From an uncultured Alphaproteobacteria bacterium (GTDB lineage: Bacteria > Pseudomonadota > Alphaproteobacteria > Rickettsiales > UBA1997): a stretch of DNA of 11,196 bases. The translations under genes and the position numbers were made by a program. Below, piece by piece: positions 7,422 to 11,196 of this stretch. Below the pieces are notes generated by a model, which ran no database searches, was not told where the DNA came from, and worked only from the letters and a program-made list of their open reading frames with translations. Each line of letters begins with the position of its first letter. Position 1 is the stretch's first letter. The stretch covers positions 1-11,196 of the forward strand of contig CAJBXX010000249.1 of assembly GCA_903959715.1 (NCBI GenBank), written 5' to 3'.

Positions 7422-8762
7422 TTATTTTTTAATAATAGAATTATAAAGACCAATTCCGCGGATTAAATCGATGGCTCTAGCCAACTGATAATCTTTTTGA
7501 TAAACATCAATATTTTCATCAATTATTTTTTGTTTTTCTTTGGAATTTTTTGCAGTTTTTTCAATAATATCTTGAATTTTAATTTCGATATGACCTTTCA
7601 AATCTGCCTCCGAATCGCGTTCATTGCTTTTTTGTTTTTCGATCGAAGCTTTAGCGAGCTCAATATCGGGTTCAATTCCCATAGCTTGAATAGAGCGTCC
7701 CGACGGCGTATAATAAAGTGCCGTTGTCATTTTCAAAGCACCTTGATTATCGTCAAGAGGAATTATGGTTTGAACTGAACCTTTACCAAATGATTTAGAG
7801 CCCATGATGACCGCTCTTTTATTATCTTGCAAAGCTCCGGCGACAATTTCGGAAGCTGACGCCGAACCTTCATTGATCAGCACTACGATTGGCAAATTGG
7901 CGACCAATGATTGATTATTTTCATTTTTGAACTCTTTTAAAACGCCCGCCCTACCCTTAATAGAAACAACAATCTGATCTTTATCGAGAAAACTTGAACT
8001 TACTTCAATCGCTTGATCGAGTAATCCACCGGGGTTGTTTCTAAGATCAAGAACCAATCCTTTGAGATTTTTTTCGCCAATTTGTGTTTTTATTTTTTTC
8101 AATTCAGAATTAAGATCCGATGAAGCTTTTTCAGAAAAATTAGTAATTTTTATGTAAGCAACTTCGCCAAATTTATTTGATTTTATTGGCTTAATTTTAA
8201 TGATGCGACGAATAACGGTTTTTTCTAGAGGTTCTTTTTCATCTTTGCGATAAATTGTTAATTTAACTGGCGTATTTGCTTTGCCACGAATTTTTTTAAC
8301 GATTTCATCGATTTTCATTGAATATGTAGATTTGCCATCGATGCGGACAATGTAATCTCCCGATCTTATATCAGCTTTGTAAGCTGGCGTATCTTCAATT
8401 GCCGAAACAACTTTTGCCACCGACATATCGGTGGTGATTTCAATGCCAACTCCACCGAACTCGCCCTTGGTATGAACGCTCATTTCTTTGAGATCTTCGG
8501 AATTTAAAAAAGAAGAATGCGGATCGAGAGAAGATAAAATTCCAGAGGCCGCCGCTTCAACTATTTGGTCTTCGGATTTTTCTTCAACATAATCTTTTTT
8601 AACATGTTCTAAAACTTTGTTTAAAAAATCATCTTGATATTTTGTTTTATTAATTGAAGGCTTTGAGGGGCTTGATTGTTGGATTTGTGCAAAAGAAATT
8701 GCCGAGAAAAATCCAACAAAAGTTGATGTAAAAACGATGGCAATAAGTTTAAAATTTTTCAT
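7422..8762 (-). CDS. ctpA: carboxy-terminal processing protease (S41 family)
   Basis: A periplasmic, PDZ-regulated serine protease that trims or degrades envelope proteins from their C-termini; 446 aa from the ATG at 8762, a normal length. A TTG three codons earlier (8771) is possible, but the ATG gives a cleaner signal peptide, MKNFKLIAIVFTSTFVGFFS with cleavage near ISFAQ. After the N-terminal helical segment comes SSLDPHSSFL (77-86) and the PDZ domain (about 95-175, with GEFGGVGIEI and SGDYIVRIDG). The protease core has LVLDLRNNPGGLLDQA (236-251), INEGSASASEIVAGAL (296-311) and SFGKGSVQT (324-332). By comparison with E. coli Prc, the Ser-Lys dyad is S302 and K327, which keeps the usual 25-residue spacing. 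It lies 48 bp after the 133-aa gene and abuts the surA-like gene, consistent with joint periplasmic quality control. Confidence 0.95.
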   Translation of the reverse strand: MKNFKLIAIVFTSTFVGFFSAISFAQIQQSSPSKPSINKTKYQDDFLNKVLEHVKKDYVEEKSEDQIVEAAASGILSSLDPHSSFLNSEDLKEMSVHTKGEFGGVGIEITTDMSVAKVVSAIEDTPAYKADIRSGDYIVRIDGKSTYSMKIDEIVKKIRGKANTPVKLTIYRKDEKEPLEKTVIRRIIKIKPIKSNKFGEVAYIKITNFSEKASSDLNSELKKIKTQIGEKNLKGLVLDLRNNPGGLLDQAIEVSSSFLDKDQIVVSIKGRAGVLKEFKNENNQSLVANLPIVVLINEGSASASEIVAGALQDNKRAVIMGSKSFGKGSVQTIIPLDDNQGALKMTTALYYTPSGRSIQAMGIEPDIELAKASIEKQKSNERDSEADLKGHIEIKIQDIIEKTAKNSKEKQKIIDENIDVYQKDYQLARAIDLIRGIGLYNSIIKK

Positions 8763-8799
8763 ATGTGGCAAATTATTTAAAAGTTTTTGGTAAATATTT

Positions 8800-8818
8800 T
8801 TAGCTAAATTTTAGCTAA
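8800..8818. promoter_or_regulatory. paired TTAGCTAA palindromes forming an 8-bp stem
   Basis: The self-complementary octamer TTAGCTAA occurs at 8800-8807 and again at 8811-8818, separated by 3 nt, so the centres are 11 bp apart (one helical turn). In RNA the two copies can pair as an 8-bp hairpin with a triloop, sitting over the stop codon of the 133-aa gene just before ctpA. The minus-strand transcript has A residues, not a U-run, after the stem, so it is not a standard intrinsic terminator. It could be an RNA-processing or stability element, or a tandem operator. Confidence 0.4.
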
Positions 8819-9212
8819 TGCCATATTCATCTTTTATAGCTTGAGTAACTTGAGCAGGTGGTTCGTCTCCATATGCCGAGTAAAGAATTTTTCCATATTT
8901 TTCAAGATGAATCACTTCGTCATTTAAGGCTTTCAAAAATAATTGAACCTTTAAACGCTCAACCAAAACATAATACCAAGCGTTTCTTCCGGCATCAACA
9001 CCTCTGATCAAATAAATATATTGTGCCAAAGCTCTTTTTTGTGGATCAATAGCTTTTTTTTGCTCATTACTTTCTTTAGTTGCATTGCTACTAGATGAAT
9101 CTTGTTTTTCAGTTGGATCGAGTTGCGAAGAGGAGAGAGTTGACTTTTTTTTGCCGTACTTCTCTGCAAAACTTGATGAACTAGATTCTTTATTGATATT
9201 TTGTTCTGCCAT
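8811..9212 (-). CDS. conserved-type hypothetical protein, serine-rich head and WYYVLVE domain
   Basis: A 133-aa protein of unknown function with two distinct halves. Residues 1-58 are low-complexity (Ser, Lys, Gln, Glu), with SSSSSF, SSSQ and SSSSN tracts, and are probably disordered. Residues 60-133 look like a compact domain: a helical lead (ALAQYIYLIRGVD), then NAWYYVLVERLKVQLFLKAL, VIHLEKYGKILYSAYGDEPP and QAIKDEYG. That pattern suggests a conserved small bacterial family I have seen in intracellular lineages, but I cannot name it and could not search. There is no signal peptide or membrane helix, so it is probably cytoplasmic, unlike its exported neighbours. The ATG at 9212 is 18 nt after the lipoprotein stop, and ctpA follows 48 bp downstream, so it sits mid-operon. 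Confidence 0.8.
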   Translation of the reverse strand: MAEQNINKESSSSSFAEKYGKKKSTLSSSQLDPTEKQDSSSSNATKESNEQKKAIDPQKRALAQYIYLIRGVDAGRNAWYYVLVERLKVQLFLKALNDEVIHLEKYGKILYSAYGDEPPAQVTQAIKDEYGIS

Positions 9213-9230
9213 AAATCAAAAAAATAAAAG

Positions 9231-9410
9231 TTAAGATAATGAATTTGAGTGGTGTTTTTTGTAATCTTTAATCCACCAATCATTAATTGGTTTTTTTGGA
9301 CCACAAGGACCTTCTTCATTAGAAACACAAGGGCTTTTAATGTCTACGACCTTTGTGGAGCATGACGACAATCCACATAAAAAGAATGCTAAAATTAAAA
9401 AATTTTTCAT
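9231..9410 (-). CDS. small lipoprotein (59 aa), unknown function
   Basis: This short gene runs from the ATG at 9410 to the TAA at 9231-9233. Its first 17 residues (MKNFLILAFFLCGLSSC) form a textbook lipoprotein signal: Lys near the start, a hydrophobic core, and lipobox LSSC with the lipidated cysteine at C17. The mature part is only 43 residues. It includes KVVDIKSPCV, EEGPCGPKKPINDWWIKDY and a His/Ser-rich end. C28 and C36 could form a disulfide in the periplasm, and the GPCGPKKPIN and WW motifs look constrained. It recalls tiny lipoproteins annotated in Rickettsiales and other alphaproteobacteria (possibly DUF2706-like, from memory and unchecked). It is the first gene of the minus-strand cluster, 18 nt ahead of the 133-aa gene. 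Confidence 0.8.
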   Translation of the reverse strand: MKNFLILAFFLCGLSSCSTKVVDIKSPCVSNEEGPCGPKKPINDWWIKDYKKHHSNSLS

Positions 9411-9535
9411 TGGTTGTTTTAAAAATTTTTTGAAATATAATTTATAAAAAGCAATTTATAATAAAATTTATTGAATTCAATCTAAATTTGATTTTTTCTT
9501 TTTGCAATTTATTTATTATTTTTTTTAACGCTAAA
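9411..9535. promoter_or_regulatory. divergent lipoprotein-operon / tyrA control region
   Basis: These 125 bp must carry promoters in both directions. For tyrA, TTGTTT (9414-9419) and a perfect TATAAT (9436-9441) are 16 bp apart, the best sigma-70-type promoter in the window. A second TATAAT lies at 9457-9462 without a good -35. For the minus-strand operon, TTGCAA (9502-9507) and TAGATT (complement of 9479-9484) are 17 bp apart, a weaker candidate. A 12-bp perfect palindrome (9470-9481) lies between. No riboswitch-like structure or T-box was recognised. Confidence 0.45.
9470..9481. repeat. perfect 12-bp palindrome ATTGAATTCAAT
   Basis: The sequence equals its own reverse complement over 12 bp. 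It sits in the middle of the divergent intergenic region, next to the candidate minus-strand -10 element. It could be an operator for a dimeric regulator. It includes only two G/C pairs, so chance is plausible. Confidence 0.3.
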
Positions 9536-10582
9536 ATGATTTCTTACAAAAAAACATTGATAATTGGGCTTGGATTAATTGGTGGCTCGATTGCAAAATC
9601 TTTTAAAAAACACAAAATCTCTCAACATATTTGGGCTTTTGACATCGATCCTGAAGCGATCGAAATGGCTAAGCAACAAAAAATTATTGAAGATATTGCA
9701 ACTCTCGACGACGATTTAAATCAATTTGATTTAATTGCAATTTGTGCACCCCTAAATAAATATCAACAAATTTTTACCAAACTTAATACAAAAATCAATA
9801 ATGATGTTTTAATTTTTGATATTGGCTCGATTAAAAATTTTAAATTTAAAGATATTCCACAAAATTTTGTGCCCTGCCATCCAATAGCAGGAAGCTCCGA
9901 AAGCGGATTTGAAAACTCTGACGAAGATTTATTTTTAAATAAAAAATTTTTAATTTGTCGCAACGAAAATAACTTAAAAAAATCACAAGAAATTTTTGAA
10001 ATTGTTCAAAAAATAAAAGCAATTCCTGATTTTATTGAGCCAAAAAAACATGATGAGATTTACGCTTTAGTTTCTCATTTACCTCAATTTTTATCATTTT
10101 TATGTGTCGAATTTTCTTTAAAAAATATTGAAAATAATTTTTTTAAAAAGGCGTTTCGCCTCGATGAATCAAATCCCGAAATTTGGAAAGATATTTTTGA
10201 TTTAAATCAAAAATATTTACAAATTTTTTATGAAGAATTTTTTGAAAATCTTGAGAATTATATTGAAAATTTAAAAAATTTTAATATTGATGAAGTGGCT
10301 TTAGATCTAGATTTGCAAAGTTTTATCGAAGATAAAATTATTTTCGATAACCCAACTCAAGAATTTTTTGAGAAAAATTTTAATATTATATTTTTTCGTT
10401 TTTTAATGATTTTAAGTTTTTTAAAAATTCATCAAATAAAATCGTTTCAAGATTATGGTGGTCAAGGTTTTAAAGACTTTATTTCAATTATAAATATTAT
10501 TAATTTTGACCATTCTAAAATTAATTTTTTACTGCAAAAAAATTATACAAAAATTAGCAATTTATTTAACAATATTTCGTAA
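9536..10582 (+). CDS. tyrA: prephenate (or arogenate) dehydrogenase
   Basis: It oxidatively decarboxylates prephenate (or arogenate) with NAD(P)+ on the way to tyrosine, in the cytoplasm. The protein has 348 aa from the ATG at 9536; a TTG at 9488 would add 16 hydrophobic residues ahead of the nucleotide-binding fold and is unlikely. Residues 6-18 hold the Rossmann motif GLGLIGGS (GxGxxG at 11-16). DIGSIK (95-100), [13 protein letters not shown] (115-127, H115), SHLPQ (180-184) and [15 protein letters not shown] (207-221) match the family's active-site and dimer-domain motifs. The protein is longer than the usual 290-310 residues: a Phe/Ile/Asn-rich extension after about 260 carries a GGQGFKDF motif (308-315). 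The window does not show whether the substrate is prephenate or arogenate. ispG starts 5 nt downstream, probably co-transcribed. Confidence 0.88.
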   Translation: MISYKKTLIIGLGLIGGSIAKSFKKHKISQHIWAFDIDPEAIEMAKQQKIIEDIATLDDDLNQFDLIAICAPLNKYQQIFTKLNTKINNDVLIFDIGSIKNFKFKDIPQNFVPCHPIAGSSESGFENSDEDLFLNKKFLICRNENNLKKSQEIFEIVQKIKAIPDFIEPKKHDEIYALVSHLPQFLSFLCVEFSLKNIENNFFKKAFRLDESNPEIWKDIFDLNQKYLQIFYEEFFENLENYIENLKNFNIDEVALDLDLQSFIEDKIIFDNPTQEFFEKNFNIIFFRFLMILSFLKIHQIKSFQDYGGQGFKDFISIINIINFDHSKINFLLQKNYTKISNLFNNIS

Positions 10583-10587
10583 GATTT

Positions 10588-11196
10588 ATGCAAGATAAAC
10601 TCAAAGAAATCAGACCTTATCGCATGATTAATCGTCGCCAATCTAAACAAATTTTTGTTGGCAATGTTGCGATTGGAGGCGATGCCCCGATAGCCGTTCA
10701 AACCATGACCAACACCAAAACCGTTGATGTCCAAGCCACGATTCGTCAAATTAATGAATGCCACGAAGTTGGCGCCGAATTAATAAGAATTTCTGTTCCA
10801 GATCAAGAATCTTCATCGGCACTCGCCAAAATTATCCCACATTCTCCCGTGCCAATTATTGCCGATATTCACTTTCATTATCGCCGAGCCATTGAATCCG
10901 CTATTGCGGGAGCAAAATGTTTACGAATAAATCCTGGAAATATTGGTTCCGACGATAAAGTTCGCGAAGTAATAAAAGCCGCCAAAGATTATGGCTGTTC
11001 AATTCGCATCGGAGTCAATGCCGGATCGCTTGAAAATGATATTTTACAAAAACATAAAACTCCAACGCCGGAAGCTTTGGTTGAATCGGCTCAACGCCAT
11101 ATTAAAATTCTCGAAGATAATGATTTTTTTAATTTTAAAATTAGCGTAAAAGCTTCCGATGTTTTTTTAGCGGTGGCAAGCTACAAAGCTTTGGCG
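10588..11196 (+). CDS. ispG: 4-hydroxy-3-methylbut-2-en-1-yl diphosphate synthase, 3'-truncated by window edge
   Basis: The penultimate enzyme of the MEP isoprenoid pathway, an iron-sulfur protein that reduces MEcPP to HMBPP in the cytoplasm. The window shows the first 203 residues, with no stop before the right edge. Family motifs in order are [20 protein letters not shown] (about 25-44), [20 protein letters not shown] (63-73), [30 protein letters not shown] (109-122), [12 protein letters not shown], and [10 protein letters not shown] near the edge. This is the TIM-barrel domain. The [4Fe-4S]-binding cysteines belong to the C-terminal domain outside the window. The ATG at 10588 is 5 nt after the tyrA stop, so the two are almost certainly co-transcribed, although their pathways are unrelated. 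Confidence 0.96.
   Translation, partial: MQDKLKEIRPYRMINRRQSKQIFVGNVAIGGDAPIAVQTMTNTKTVDVQATIRQINECHEVGAELIRISVPDQESSSALAKIIPHSPVPIIADIHFHYRRAIESAIAGAKCLRINPGNIGSDDKVREVIKAAKDYGCSIRIGVNAGSLENDILQKHKTPTPEALVESAQRHIKILEDNDFFNFKISVKASDVFLAVASYKALA

Noticed and set aside
7497..7778. 93-codon plus-strand Phe/Ile-rich frame resembling a membrane peptide
   Set aside because: It is antisense to the 3' end of ctpA. Its hydrophobicity comes from reading Lys/Glu codons backwards in AT-rich DNA.
8763..8771. TTG start of ctpA at 8771
   Set aside because: The ATG three codons later gives a standard signal peptide beginning MKNFK; the TTG adds only Pro-His and has no supporting ribosome-binding site.
9008..9328. 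106-codon minus-strand frame overlapping the lipoprotein and the 133-aa gene
   Set aside because: It is out of frame with two better-supported genes, has no recognisable motifs, and its Lys/Leu-rich content is what AT-rich off-frame sequence gives.
9488..9535. N-terminal signal-like extension of TyrA from the TTG at 9488
   Set aside because: TyrA is cytoplasmic and its Rossmann fold starts right after the ATG at 9536. The extra hydrophobic residues are simply AT-rich leader read as codons, and they cover promoter-like DNA.
10543..10764. Minus-strand frame across the tyrA-ispG junction
   Set aside because: It lies opposite the conserved IspG N-terminus and has no motif support.

Overview
This AT-rich window (roughly 30% GC by eye, with long A and T runs) looks like chromosome of a Gram-negative alphaproteobacterium with a reduced genome, most likely a member of or near the Rickettsiales. 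That placement is an inference. It rests on base composition, on the argS-SPOR gene pair, whose SPOR protein carries an alphaproteobacterial-type segment before its domain, and on a lone ankyrin-type repeat. Lipid A genes (waaA, msbA) point to a lipopolysaccharide outer membrane. tyrA and ispG mean it keeps tyrosine biosynthesis and the MEP isoprenoid pathway. As I recall, the genus Rickettsia lacks both, so a deeper or less reduced relative is more likely.

Layout. 2-1129 (+): the 3' part of waaA, the Kdo transferase, open at the left edge. 1148-3483 (-): a tightly packed msbA operon, with msbA followed by a 58-aa and a 134-aa protein of unknown function (8-nt overlap, then a 1-nt gap). 3555-6178 (+): argS and a membrane-anchored SPOR-domain protein. 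6274-9410 (-): a five-gene run read from right to left: a 59-aa lipoprotein, a 133-aa protein with a serine-rich head, the periplasmic protease CtpA, a SurA-like chaperone, and a 63-aa ankyrin-like protein. 9536-11196 (+): tyrA followed 5 nt later by ispG, which runs off the right edge.

How the genes fit together. Most of the window concerns the cell envelope: lipid A glycosylation (WaaA), lipid A flipping (MsbA), peptidoglycan binding (SPOR protein), periplasmic proteolysis (CtpA), and outer-membrane protein folding (SurA-like). The minus-strand lipoprotein-133aa-ctpA-surA-ankyrin cluster reads as one transcription unit combining periplasmic quality control with three small proteins of unknown role. 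It is the most interesting part of the window.

No tRNA, rRNA, CRISPR array, insertion sequence or transposase was recognised. No gap between genes exceeds about 125 bp. No start codon I inspected has a strong Shine-Dalgarno sequence, so starts were chosen from protein homology, signal-peptide fit, codon type and gene spacing.
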